A DNA stretch of 64,000 nt from an uncultured Pelagibacteraceae bacterium. GTDB taxonomy: Bacteria; Pseudomonadota; Alphaproteobacteria; Pelagibacterales; Pelagibacteraceae. Position 1 is the first letter of the stretch. Every line of letters begins with the position of its first letter. Made by a program: the position numbers and the translations under genes. The notes under the pieces are model-generated. The model searched no databases. It was not told where the DNA came from and saw only the letters and a program-made list of their open reading frames with translations. The DNA lies in assembly GCA_902580335.1 (NCBI GenBank), contig CACHKE010000002.1:62001-126000 (forward strand). The letters are read 5' to 3'. Positions 16,479-24,649 of the stretch are shown here, piece by piece.

Positions 16479-17819
16479 ATGTTAACTAAAACGTTAAAAA
16501 GGCTAGCATCTACTTTCACAGTAGTTGTAGCTTTATTTTCTTCACTCGCTTTACCTCAAAAAGTATTTGGAGCGGAAACTCAATACTTTCCTGTAGCTAG
16601 TAGCCGTGTTGGACCTTATTCAGCAATGGGGACTGGTTACTATGGGGCTCAGATTGACTACATGAATTATGTCAATATGACAGGCGGAGTGAATGGAGTC
16701 ATGCTTACATGGCAAGAATGTGAAACTGAGTACAACGCTGTAAAAACAGTTGAGTGTTACCAAAGACTACTTGAAAAAGATGGTCAAAGAATAGTTGTGT
16801 TTGATACTTTAGGAACACCAGGAGCATATGCAGTAATTAACCGTATGGCAAAAGACAATGTTGTTTTAGCTCAATATGGTTATGGAAGAACTGACGGTGC
16901 TGATGGAAGAGTATGGCCTTGGGTATTTAATGCTGCAAGTCACTACTGGTCACAAATAGCTGTTAAATTAAAATTTATGGCTGAGATCGAGGGCGGAATC
17001 GATAAGATGAAAGGTAAAAAAATCGTTCACTTACACATTGACTCTGCTTACGGAAGAGAGCCATTACCGGCAATGAGAAAAATAACTTCTGACTGGGGAA
17101 TGAAATTAGTTGAAATTTCAATTCCACCTCCAGGTCTAGAACAACAATCTCAATGGCTGCAAATCAGAAGAGAAAATCCTGATTGGGTTACTTTCTGGGG
17201 AGCAGGTTCTGGAATGAATTCAACAGCAATGACTAATGCTGCTAGAATTAATTTCCCAAGAGATAGGATGATGTACGTAACATTCGGTGCTGCTGAAGAG
17301 GATATGTATCCAGCAGGTGATGCTGCAATTGGAACTTACGCAGTTGCTAATGCTTTACCAGGTGAATATCCGCTAGTTAAGGACATCAAAGACAAAGTAT
17401 ATGGTTCTGGAAAAGGTAACTTAGCTGATCCAAATAGAATTGGTTCAGTTTACTGGAATAGAGGACTAGGTGCTGCAGTTATGTGGATTGAGGCTTTGAA
17501 AAATGCTCAAAAGATGCATAACAAAGTTGGTAAAGCAGTGACTGGTGCTGAGTTTAGAGATGGTTATGAAGCTTTAAACATGACTGAGGCTAGACTTGAA
17601 GAACTTGGAGTTGGGGGAATGTTAGCTCCATTTGCTATTTCGTGTGCAAACCATGAAGGTGCCGGTAAATTTGCTGTAATGCAGTGGGATGGAAAAAAAT
17701 TCAATCAGGTAACTGGTTGGGAAGCTCCATTAGACCCTAAATTTATTAGAGGTTTAGTTGAAGACTCTGCAGCAAAATTTGCTAAAGAAAACAACATTAC
17801 ACCAAAAAAATGTGGATAA
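16479..17819 (+). CDS. ABC transporter substrate-binding protein, hydrophobic/branched-chain amino acid (LivJ/HAAT) type
   Basis: From the ATG at 16479 the product is 446 residues. This start has a good ribosome-binding site (AAGAGGG at 16466-16472) and begins a clear Sec signal peptide, MLTKTLKRLASTFTVVVALF, with cleavage near residue 31. The upstream in-frame start at 16398 would bury the signal and is unlikely. The mature part is a type I periplasmic binding protein of the Leu/Ile/Val family (GPYSAMGTGYYGAQIDYMNYVN, DSAYGREPLPAMRKI, NPDWVTFWGAGSGMNSTAM). The ligand is unknown; related genes serve amino acids, amides, urea or short organic acids. Its GC content and codon choice are higher than those of its neighbours, consistent with high expression. 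Two ATPases and two permeases follow. Confidence 0.9.
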   Translation: MLTKTLKRLASTFTVVVALFSSLALPQKVFGAETQYFPVASSRVGPYSAMGTGYYGAQIDYMNYVNMTGGVNGVMLTWQECETEYNAVKTVECYQRLLEKDGQRIVVFDTLGTPGAYAVINRMAKDNVVLAQYGYGRTDGADGRVWPWVFNAASHYWSQIAVKLKFMAEIEGGIDKMKGKKIVHLHIDSAYGREPLPAMRKITSDWGMKLVEISIPPPGLEQQSQWLQIRRENPDWVTFWGAGSGMNSTAMTNAARINFPRDRMMYVTFGAAEEDMYPAGDAAIGTYAVANALPGEYPLVKDIKDKVYGSGKGNLADPNRIGSVYWNRGLGAAVMWIEALKNAQKMHNKVGKAVTGAEFRDGYEALNMTEARLEELGVGGMLAPFAISCANHEGAGKFAVMQWDGKKFNQVTGWEAPLDPKFIRGLVEDSAAKFAKENNITPKKCG

Positions 17820-17848
17820 TTAATATAATCAATTAATATTCACATGAG

Positions 17849-17887
17849 TGGGAAGCTTAAACAATTTCAACTGTTTCAAGCTTCCCA
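17849..17887 (+). terminator. strong hairpin between binding-protein gene and transporter genes
   Basis: TGGGAAGCTT (17849-17858) pairs perfectly with AAGCTTCCCA (17878-17887), and the stem extends inward with AAACA/TGTTT after a one-base bulge. It is followed by ATTT rather than a full U-tract. Placed 29 bases after the binding-protein stop, it probably works as a partial terminator or 3'-end stabiliser, giving more binding protein than membrane subunits. Confidence 0.65.
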
Positions 17888-17915
17888 TTTAAACAAAATT
17901 TAAAGAAAAAAAATA

Positions 17916-18731
17916 ATGAGTGGTAATTCTGTAAACATTCTTGATATAAAAAATATTGAGGTAATGTATGACAACGTCATTTTAGCTTTACATGATGTTT
18001 CTTTAAAAGTTCCCAAAGGAAAAGTAGTTGCTTTATTAGGAGCAAATGGAGCGGGTAAAAGTACAACACTAAAAGCAGTTTCAACCATGCTAGCTTCTGA
18101 AAGAGGTAAAGTTACAAAAGGATCAATCGATTATGATGGAAATCTAATAGAAAAACAAAACCCATCTCAAATGGTTGGACTTGGAATGGTTCAAGTATTA
18201 GAAGGTAGAAGATGTTTTGGTCATTTAACTGTTGAGGAAAATATTATTTCTGGAGCTTATTCAAGAAAATTATCTAAAGGAGATATTGATCAAGAATTAG
18301 AGAAAATTTATACTTATTTTTTAAGACTAAAAGAGAGAAGAAAAAGTCAAGCGGCATTTACATCAGGCGGAGAACAACAAATGATTGCAGTTGCAAGAGC
18401 AATGATGGCAAAACCTAAAATGTTGTTATTAGACGAGCCAACAATGGGTCTAGCGCCTCAATTAGTTGCTGAGATTTTTAATATTGTAAAAGAGTTAAAT
18501 CAAAAAGAAGGAGTTAGTATTTTGCTTGCTGAACAGAATACTAATATTGCACTAAAAAATTCTGATTATGGTTACATCATTGAAACTGGAAAAGTGATGC
18601 TCGAGGGGACCGCGGAAAGTTTATTAAACAATGATAAAGTAAAAGAATTATACTTAGGTATATCAAAAAAAGGTAGAAAAAACTTTAGAGATGTTCTTAA
18701 AGAGGAAAGTTTAAACAAAAAGATTAATTAA
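17916..18731 (+). CDS. livF: ABC transporter ATP-binding protein, LivF family
   Basis: The 271-residue ATPase has Walker A GANGAGKST at about residues 43-51, the family-specific VQVLEGRRCFGHLTVEENI, signature SGGEQQ and Walker B MLLLDEPTMGLAP, all as in LivF. A C-terminal extension of some 30 charged residues (SKKGRKNFRDVLKEESLNKKIN) is longer than in typical LivF. It energises uptake by the membrane complex encoded downstream. The gene begins 28 bases after the large hairpin and two bases before the second ATPase gene. The symbol is a family label; the transported substrate is not established. Confidence 0.88.
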   Translation: MSGNSVNILDIKNIEVMYDNVILALHDVSLKVPKGKVVALLGANGAGKSTTLKAVSTMLASERGKVTKGSIDYDGNLIEKQNPSQMVGLGMVQVLEGRRCFGHLTVEENIISGAYSRKLSKGDIDQELEKIYTYFLRLKERRKSQAAFTSGGEQQMIAVARAMMAKPKMLLLDEPTMGLAPQLVAEIFNIVKELNQKEGVSILLAEQNTNIALKNSDYGYIIETGKVMLEGTAESLLNNDKVKELYLGISKKGRKNFRDVLKEESLNKKIN

Positions 18732-18733
18732 AG

Positions 18734-19528
18734 ATGGCATACGAAAGAAAGTTTAAAATAGGAAAGCCAATTTTAGAGGTGAATAATATTTCACTAGCCT
18801 TTGGAGGTGTTAAGGCTATCACTAATACATCATTTAATGTTCTTGAGCACGAGGTTAGGGCAATAATCGGACCTAATGGGGCTGGAAAAAGTTCAATGTT
18901 AAACTGTATTAATGGGATTTATAAGCCTCAACAAGGAACTGTCTCTTTTAGAGGACAGGTAGTACCTAATATAACTCCAAATATTATGGCTCAAATGGGT
19001 TTATCTAGAACATTTCAAAACTTAGCTCTTTTTAAAAGAATGTCAGTACTGGATAATATTTTAGTAGGTAGAAAACTTCACACAAAGACCAATTTCCTTG
19101 AGGTAGCTTTACAACTTCCAAAAGTAAAAAAAGAGGAAAAATTAAATAGAGAGAGATCAGAAGAAATAATAAGTTTTTTAGAGATAGAAGACATTAAAGA
19201 TACTCCTGTAGGAAAACTGCCTTATGGATTACAAAAAAAAGTTGAGTTAGGTCGAGCTCTTGCAACCGATTCTTCAATAATTCTATTGGACGAGCCAATG
19301 GCAGGGATGAATGTCGAAGAAAAAAGAGATATGTGTAGATTTATTTTAAAAGTAAATGATGAACTTGGCACAACAATGGTTTTAATCGAGCATGATATGG
19401 GAGTAGTGATGGATATATCTGATAGAGTTGTTGTACTTGATTATGGCAAGGTTATTGGTGATGGAACACCAGATGAAATAATGGCAAACCAAAAAGTAAT
19501 AGATGCTTACTTAGGAGTAGAACACTAG
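18734..19528 (+). CDS. livG: ABC transporter ATP-binding protein, LivG family
   Basis: This 264-residue ATPase is the partner of the preceding one. Walker A is GPNGAGKSS, the Q-loop region reads GLSRTFQNLALFKRMSVLDNILVG, the signature region is the degenerate LPYGLQKKVELGRAL typical of LivG, and Walker B is IILLDEPMAGMN. LivF and LivG form the heterodimer that drives the HAAT-type importer. Spacing to both neighbours is only 2-9 bases, so it is part of the same operon. The symbol is a family label, not proof of a branched-chain amino acid substrate. Confidence 0.88.
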   Translation: MAYERKFKIGKPILEVNNISLAFGGVKAITNTSFNVLEHEVRAIIGPNGAGKSSMLNCINGIYKPQQGTVSFRGQVVPNITPNIMAQMGLSRTFQNLALFKRMSVLDNILVGRKLHTKTNFLEVALQLPKVKKEEKLNRERSEEIISFLEIEDIKDTPVGKLPYGLQKKVELGRALATDSSIILLDEPMAGMNVEEKRDMCRFILKVNDELGTTMVLIEHDMGVVMDISDRVVVLDYGKVIGDGTPDEIMANQKVIDAYLGVEH

Positions 19529-19537
19529 GATTAAAAT

Positions 19538-20446
19538 ATGGCAAATGAACTATTATTTTTTATGGAAGTTCTAGTTGGTGGTTTACTTGCTGGTACAATG
19601 TACTCTTTAGTTGCTTTGGGATTTGTTCTTATTTTTAAAGCTTCAGCAACTTTTAACTTTTCACAAGGAGCTATGGTTTTTTTCTCTGTGCTTGCTTTCT
19701 GTGGTTTCATGCAAGATTTTAATATACCTTTTGTACTCGCGTTTATTCTAGCTGCTTTTTTGATGGTTGTTGTTGGTCTTTGTACTGAAAGATTGGTTTT
19801 AAGACCTTTGATGAATGCCAGCGAAGATACAGTGTTAATGGCAACAATTGGCTTAGGATATGTTTTAGAGGGACTTGCTCAAGCAGCATGGGGAGTAGAA
19901 GTAAGAAGATTAGATTTAGGTATAGGAGATTTTCCAGTACCATGGATCGCAGATAATTTAAAATTATTTATTAGTGCACTTGATATCACAGCAGGATTAG
20001 TTGCAGCTATAATGATTATCGGTTTATTTTTATTGTTCAAATACACAAAAATTGGATTAGGTTTGAGGGCTGTTGCAGATGATGCAGGAGCAGCGAGTTC
20101 TATAGGAATTCCTTTAAAACATATAATGTTGTTAGTTTGGTCTGCTGCAGGTGTTGTAGCTTTAGTAGCGGGAATGATGTGGGGAGCAAGAGCTGGTGTT
20201 CAATTTGCTCTTGTTGATCTTGCACTAAAAGCTCTGCCAGTTTTAATTATTGGTGGATTCTCGTCTATTCCAGGGGCAATTATTGGTGGTTTAATTATTG
20301 GTGCAGTAGAAAAAATACTAGAGGTTTATATCGGACCGTTTTTTGGAGGGGCTATTGAGGGATGGGCTCCATATGTATTAGCAATATTCTTTTTATTATA
20401 TAGACCGGAAGGTTTATTTGGAGAAAAAATTATTAGGAGAGTTTAA
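19538..20446 (+). CDS. livH: branched-chain amino acid-type ABC transporter permease, LivH family
   Basis: The 302-residue permease has about eight membrane segments. Family landmarks are the N-terminal EVLVGGLLAGTMYSLVALGFVLIFKASATFNFSQGAM, FKYTKIGLGLRAVADDAGAASSIGI, and the C-terminal LPVLIIGGFSSIPGAIIGGLIIGAVE, in which the permease contacts the ATPases. It forms half of the inner-membrane channel. It starts nine bases after the second ATPase gene and ends three bases before the second permease gene. As with the other subunits, the family is clear but the substrate is not. Confidence 0.88.
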   Translation: MANELLFFMEVLVGGLLAGTMYSLVALGFVLIFKASATFNFSQGAMVFFSVLAFCGFMQDFNIPFVLAFILAAFLMVVVGLCTERLVLRPLMNASEDTVLMATIGLGYVLEGLAQAAWGVEVRRLDLGIGDFPVPWIADNLKLFISALDITAGLVAAIMIIGLFLLFKYTKIGLGLRAVADDAGAASSIGIPLKHIMLLVWSAAGVVALVAGMMWGARAGVQFALVDLALKALPVLIIGGFSSIPGAIIGGLIIGAVEKILEVYIGPFFGGAIEGWAPYVLAIFFLLYRPEGLFGEKIIRRV

Positions 20447-20449
20447 TTT

Positions 20450-21517
20450 ATGAAACCAGTTTTTATGACTTACACAAAAAAAGACCTGATCAACTTAGCT
20501 GTTTGTATGGTTTTGAGCGTATTAATAATACCAACATTTATTAAAACAGAATATTGGTACACTTCCATATTAATTCCTTGGCTTTGCTTGGCTCTTGCTA
20601 CTATTGGACAACAAATTGTAATGGGTTACACAGGGCAATTAGCTTTGGGTGCTGCTGGGTTTATGGCTGCAGGTGCTTTCGCAATGTTTAATCTAATTTT
20701 AAGAGTGCCAGATCTTGGTTTCGTTGGCTCACTAATAGTCTCAGGTTTAATTGCTGCAGCTTTTGGAATTTTATTTGGTTTACCAAGTCTAAAGGTAAGA
20801 GGAATTTATCTAATGGTAGCAACACTAGCCTCACAGTTTTTTATTATATGGATGATAGATAAATTTGGATGGTTTAAAAACTATGACTCATCAGGAATCA
20901 TAACTGCGCAAGATATAGTAATCTTAGGAAAACCATTTACAACCCCATTAGCTATGTATTTTGTATGTTTAGCTGTTACTACGATTTTAACTTTATTGGC
21001 TATGAATATGGCAAGAGGAAGTACAGGCAGAAATTGGATGGCAGTTAGAGATATGGATATTGCTGCTGAGTCCATGGGAGTTTCATTATTAAGAACTAAA
21101 GTTCAAGCATTTGCTATTAGTGCGTTTTATTGTGGTGTAGCTGGTGCTCTTTTTGCATTTTGTTATTTAAAATCTTTAGAGCCAGTTGCTTTTGATATTA
21201 AGTTATCTTTTAAAATCTTATTCATGTGCATTCTTGGCGGACTTGGGACTATTAATGGTGCTTTTATAGGGGCAGCATTTATTTTGCTTTTTCCAGTTCT
21301 TTTAAATGCTATAGGAAACAATGTATTTCACGGAGCTATTGATGCTACAATCATTTCATCAATCGAACAGGTAATATTTGGTCTATTGATGATAATATTT
21401 ATGATTTATGAACCTTTAGGAATGGCTAAGCTTTGGGAAAATCTTAAGCAAAGTATGAAATCAAAATTATCTTCATCAGGTATTAAAGGCGTAAAATCTC
21501 CAGTATTTAAAAAGTGA
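20450..21517 (+). CDS. livM: branched-chain amino acid-type ABC transporter permease, LivM family
   Basis: This 355-residue protein is the second channel subunit, with about ten hydrophobic segments. LivM landmarks are QQIVMGYTGQLALGAAGFMAAGAFA, FGLPSLKVRGIYLMVATLASQF, GRNWMAVRDMDIAAESMGV (ATPase-coupling loop) and ILGGLGTINGAFIGAAF. The last residues before the stop are basic (SSGIKGVKSPVFKK). The stop codon overlaps a downstream GTG in the tetranucleotide GTGA, which opens a 27-codon hydrophobic ORF described separately. It is the last large gene of the transporter operon. Confidence 0.88.
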   Translation: MKPVFMTYTKKDLINLAVCMVLSVLIIPTFIKTEYWYTSILIPWLCLALATIGQQIVMGYTGQLALGAAGFMAAGAFAMFNLILRVPDLGFVGSLIVSGLIAAAFGILFGLPSLKVRGIYLMVATLASQFFIIWMIDKFGWFKNYDSSGIITAQDIVILGKPFTTPLAMYFVCLAVTTILTLLAMNMARGSTGRNWMAVRDMDIAAESMGVSLLRTKVQAFAISAFYCGVAGALFAFCYLKSLEPVAFDIKLSFKILFMCILGGLGTINGAFIGAAFILLFPVLLNAIGNNVFHGAIDATIISSIEQVIFGLLMIIFMIYEPLGMAKLWENLKQSMKSKLSSSGIKGVKSPVFKK

Positions 21518-21597
21518 ATAAGAAGAAATTAATTATAGCATTAGCAATAGGAATATTAATAGGTCTACTTATTGAAAATAATTTTATAATTTCATAA
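21514..21597 (+). CDS. small membrane protein candidate, 27 residues, coupled to livM
   Basis: A GTG at 21514 overlaps the livM stop codon (GTGA) and opens a frame ending at TAA 21595-21597. The predicted peptide is 27 residues: MNKKK, then a hydrophobic stretch of about 14 residues (LIIALAIGILIGLL), then ENNFIIS. The positive-inside pattern followed by a single membrane span is what a genuine small membrane protein looks like, and the GTGA overlap allows translational coupling to the permease. It may be a small accessory subunit of the transporter. The alternative is chance: AT-rich DNA readily encodes Ile/Leu/Lys runs. No homologue is recognised from memory. Confidence 0.4.
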   Translation: MNKKKLIIALAIGILIGLLIENNFIIS

Positions 21598-21601
21598 AAA
21601 A

Positions 21602-22066
21602 TTATTTTTGGCTTGGATAAGATTTTTTCAAAATAAATTTGTTAATAATTATTGCAAAAATAATAATTATAACTGATCCTGATATTACAGGACTTAGCAA
21701 GTAATCAAAAGAGACACTACCAATAATAACTATTATTGGATTACCACCTGCAGGTGGATGAGTAACATTTAATAGGATCATTAATCCAACCCCAACCCCT
21801 ACTGCCAATGGTATAGTTAAAAAGATTGGCAATGGAACATAGTTTAAAAAAAGTAAACCTACGATAGCGGTAACTAAATGACCAAAAAAAACATTTTTTG
21901 GTTGGGCAAATGGACTTTCAGGATATCCATAAAGTAAAACCATAGATGATCCAAATGAGGCTAACAGAAAGATCCCAAAATCTGTTCTATAAGTTAGGAA
22001 AGTTAAAATTCCAATTGTAATTATTGAAAATAGACCAGCTAAAAGAGATTGTTTAAGATTACCCAT
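21602..22066 (-). CDS. HPP family membrane protein
   Basis: The 154-residue protein has four hydrophobic segments and the family-defining motif THPPAGGNPIIV around residues 102-113, plus GSSMVLLYGYPESPFAQPKN earlier. HPP proteins are small integral membrane proteins; some plant and cyanobacterial members have been implicated in nitrite transport across organelle membranes, but bacterial roles are mostly unknown. Here the gene follows the NifU-like gene by three bases on the same strand and is likely co-transcribed with it. No fused CBS domain is present. It ends four bases from the 27-codon ORF on the opposite strand. Confidence 0.85.
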   Translation of the reverse strand: MGNLKQSLLAGLFSIITIGILTFLTYRTDFGIFLLASFGSSMVLLYGYPESPFAQPKNVFFGHLVTAIVGLLFLNYVPLPIFLTIPLAVGVGVGLMILLNVTHPPAGGNPIIVIIGSVSFDYLLSPVISGSVIIIIFAIIINKFILKKSYPSQK

Positions 22067-22069
22067 AAT

Positions 22070-22468
22070 TTAACTTGATACTATCTTTTTTAAAGTTTTG
22101 AAAGGTAACAATATACAATCTTTTTTATTGATATTTTTCTTTTTGATTAATTTTTTCAAAGAAATCCATTTTTTATCTGCAATTTTTACATCATCATTGA
22201 AATATGACTCAGCCCTATCACATAAATCGTTAATTTTTTCTTTTTGTTTATTAATGGAAATTTTTGATAACAAACTGGCTGAAGCTTGACAGTATACACA
22301 AGATTTACCTTGATAGCCAAAGTCTAAAATTTTTTCGTTTTTTAATACAAGCTCTATTTGCATTTCGTCCCCACATAAAGAATTTTTTAATTTTGAAACA
22401 TGTGTCCTGTTCTTAATATCTCTATTATTATCTGTGTCAGCAGCAATATTTAGCACTTCTAAATCCAT
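22070..22468 (-). CDS. NifU/IscU-like iron-sulfur cluster scaffold protein
   Basis: The 132-residue protein keeps the cluster-ligand pattern of the IscU/SufU family: Cys32 with Asp34 in LCGDEMQIEL, Cys57 in GYQGKSCVYCQASASLL, and Cys118 in KKDCILLPFKTLKKIV. An additional Cys60 makes a CxxC with Cys57, and position 117 is Asp where IscU has His. It would hold a transient Fe-S cluster for delivery to client proteins. The N-terminal portion before the first cysteine is short and divergent, so a specialised or moonlighting role is possible. It shares an operon with the HPP membrane protein and no other suf/isc gene is near. Confidence 0.8.
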   Translation of the reverse strand: MDLEVLNIAADTDNNRDIKNRTHVSKLKNSLCGDEMQIELVLKNEKILDFGYQGKSCVYCQASASLLSKISINKQKEKINDLCDRAESYFNDDVKIADKKWISLKKLIKKKNINKKDCILLPFKTLKKIVSS

Positions 22469-22612
22469 ATTAATTTTTTAATTATATGACAAATAAAAAC
22501 CAATCAAGAATAGAAATATTTTCAACACAACTTAAAATGGAAAAGTTATATTCAAGGTTAAAGCTACCTCATTTTTGTTGTAGTTATAAATTTTTAGATT
22601 TAATCTCCGCAG

Positions 22613-23518
22613 ATGCTAGAATTAAAAAATCCCAAAATTGCAGTTCCAGTAGTTTTGTTTGCCGGAATTTTATGGTCTTTTGGTCCTCTTGTTGTGAGAT
22701 ATATGGATAATCCTAACCAAGTGCCATGGCAGTATATATTTGGTAGAGGATTGACAATTTTTATTCTTTTAAATCTTTATCTTTATTTTGAAGAGGGGAT
22801 TAAATTTTATAAAAATTATTTAAAAATGGGATACTCAGGTATTATTGGTGGAACCGGATTAGGAGTTGCTATGATAAGTTTTATTTATTCAATTACTAAT
22901 ACATCAGCAGCAATTACATTACTTTGTTTAGCAGCAATGCCTTTTTTTACTGCACTTCTGGCTTTTTTATTTCTTAAAGAAAAAATTTCATTAAATGTTT
23001 GGATTTCGATTTTTATCGCAACAATTGGAATAATAATAATGGCCTTTGGAAGTTCTGGATCTAATTCTGTCGTTGGTTTTGTTTTTGGAATGCTTTCTTC
23101 AATAGGATTTTCTGTTTTTTCTGTAACTTTAAGATGGAGAACAGAGACTCCAAAGTTTACAACTGTAGCTTTTTCAGGTTTTTTTTGCTTTGTTTTTGCA
23201 GCTATAATCCTTCTAAGCACAAAACAAGTATTCTTTTCAACAAGTTATAATGGTGCTTTATTTTCTCTTCATGGGACATTAGTTTGCTTAGGACTAATCT
23301 TATATTCTATTGGCTCAAAAGCTATTCCTGCTGCAGAATTAACATTATTATCATTGACCGAGGTTATTGGTGGAATTTTTTGGGTTTGGTTACCTATCTT
23401 GGGCATAAATGAAGTACCTGATACTTACACTATAGTTGGAGGATTTTTTCTATTTATTTCATTAATTTATTACAGTTTAGTAATGCGTTGGAATAAAAGA
23501 TTTATAGCTTTAAATTAA
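22613..23518 (+). CDS. EamA/DMT-family transporter
   Basis: This 301-residue protein has about ten membrane segments in two EamA halves: LFAGILWSFGPLVVRYM at the start, TSAAITLLCLAAMPFFTALLAFLFLKEKI at the end of the first half, and AAELTLLSLTEVIGGIFWVWLPILGINEVP at the end of the second. The substrate is unknown. It lies nine bases upstream of the amidinotransferase gene on the same strand, so co-transcription is likely. A permease for a guanidino compound, arginine or ornithine would be a reasonable guess from that context only. An overlapping 74-codon frame starting at 22486 lacks protein-like features and is not annotated. Confidence 0.85.
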   Translation: MLELKNPKIAVPVVLFAGILWSFGPLVVRYMDNPNQVPWQYIFGRGLTIFILLNLYLYFEEGIKFYKNYLKMGYSGIIGGTGLGVAMISFIYSITNTSAAITLLCLAAMPFFTALLAFLFLKEKISLNVWISIFIATIGIIIMAFGSSGSNSVVGFVFGMLSSIGFSVFSVTLRWRTETPKFTTVAFSGFFCFVFAAIILLSTKQVFFSTSYNGALFSLHGTLVCLGLILYSIGSKAIPAAELTLLSLTEVIGGIFWVWLPILGINEVPDTYTIVGGFFLFISLIYYSLVMRWNKRFIALN

Positions 23519-23527
23519 TCTAAAAAC

Positions 23528-24649
23528 ATGAGTAAAGATAAAGTTATTGTTAATAGCTGGAATGAGTGGGATCCACTTAAGCACGTTATTGTTGGAAGAG
23601 CAGATGGTTGCTGTATACCTGCACCAGAACCTGCTTTAGATGCTAAAGTGCCTGAAGACTCAGATATGAAAGGTTCTCATGGACCACGTACCAAAGATAC
23701 AGTCGATAAAGCAAATGAATTGTTAAATAATTTTGCATCAATGTTGGAAAAAAGAGGAATTAAAGTTGATCGACCTGTTCCACTTAATCATAATCAAAAA
23801 ATTTCTACTCCAGATTGGGAAGTTGAAAGTATGTTTGGATGTATGCCAGCAAGAGACATCATACTTACAGTGGGTAATGAAATGCTCGAAGCAACAATGA
23901 GTTATAGATGTAGATGGTTTGAATATTTAAATTATAGACCTCTTATTAAAAAATATTTTGAACAAGATAAGAGTATGCGTCATGAGTCTGCTCCTAAGCC
24001 TAGATTAACAGATGCTGATTACCGCGAGGATTATTTGTCGGATAAGATTGGAATCCAAAAGAGACTCAAATGGACTGAAGAAAAGTTTTTTGTAACTACC
24101 GAGGAAGAACCCTTATTTGATGCAGCAGATGTTCTTAGATTTGGGAAGGACTTAATTGTACAGCATGGTTTTACAACAAATTTGAAGGGAATTGATTGGC
24201 TTAGAAGACATTTTAAAGATCATAGAGTTCATGCAGTTAATTTTCCTGGAGATCCTTACCCAATACATATAGATGCAACTTTTACACCAATTAAAGAAGG
24301 GCTAATTATAAATAATCCTCAAAGAAGACTTCCAAAAGAACAAAGAAAATTATTTGAAGATAATGGGTGGAAAATAATCGATAGTGCTCAACCTGCTCAT
24401 AACGAACCACCGCCACTTTGTTATTCATCAGTATGGTTATCAATGAATGTTTTAGTTCTTGATCCAAAAACAGTTTGCGTCGAAAAAAGTGAAATTTACC
24501 AAGCTGAACAACTCGATAAGTTAGGAATGGAGGTTGTTCCTGTTGAATTAAGAGATGCATATGCATTTGGTGGTGGTGTTCATTGTTGCACAGCAGATGT
24601 TTATAGAGAAGGTGATTTAAAGGATTATTTTCCTAATCAAAAAAACTAA
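23528..24649 (+). CDS. glycine amidinotransferase family protein (AGAT-like)
   Basis: The 373-residue product matches the L-arginine:glycine amidinotransferase family: NSWNEWDPLKHVIVGRADG at the N-terminus, FGCMPARDIILTVGNEMLEATMSYRCRWFEY, PLFDAADVLRFGKDLIVQ, HIDATFTPIKEGLIINN with the catalytic His/Asp region, and GGGVHCCTADVYREGDL bearing the active-site cysteine. It moves the amidino group from arginine to an acceptor such as glycine, yielding ornithine and guanidinoacetate. The acceptor is not proven; related bacterial enzymes use other amines. No guanidinoacetate methyltransferase is nearby. It follows an EamA permease and converges with the coiled-coil gene through a 4-base CTAA stop overlap. 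Confidence 0.85.
   Translation: MSKDKVIVNSWNEWDPLKHVIVGRADGCCIPAPEPALDAKVPEDSDMKGSHGPRTKDTVDKANELLNNFASMLEKRGIKVDRPVPLNHNQKISTPDWEVESMFGCMPARDIILTVGNEMLEATMSYRCRWFEYLNYRPLIKKYFEQDKSMRHESAPKPRLTDADYREDYLSDKIGIQKRLKWTEEKFFVTTEEEPLFDAADVLRFGKDLIVQHGFTTNLKGIDWLRRHFKDHRVHAVNFPGDPYPIHIDATFTPIKEGLIINNPQRRLPKEQRKLFEDNGWKIIDSAQPAHNEPPPLCYSSVWLSMNVLVLDPKTVCVEKSEIYQAEQLDKLGMEVVPVELRDAYAFGGGVHCCTADVYREGDLKDYFPNQKN

Noticed and set aside
22486..22710. 74-codon frame before the second EamA gene
   Set aside because: It overlaps the EamA start in another frame and has a Cys/Ser-rich composition typical of shadow translation.
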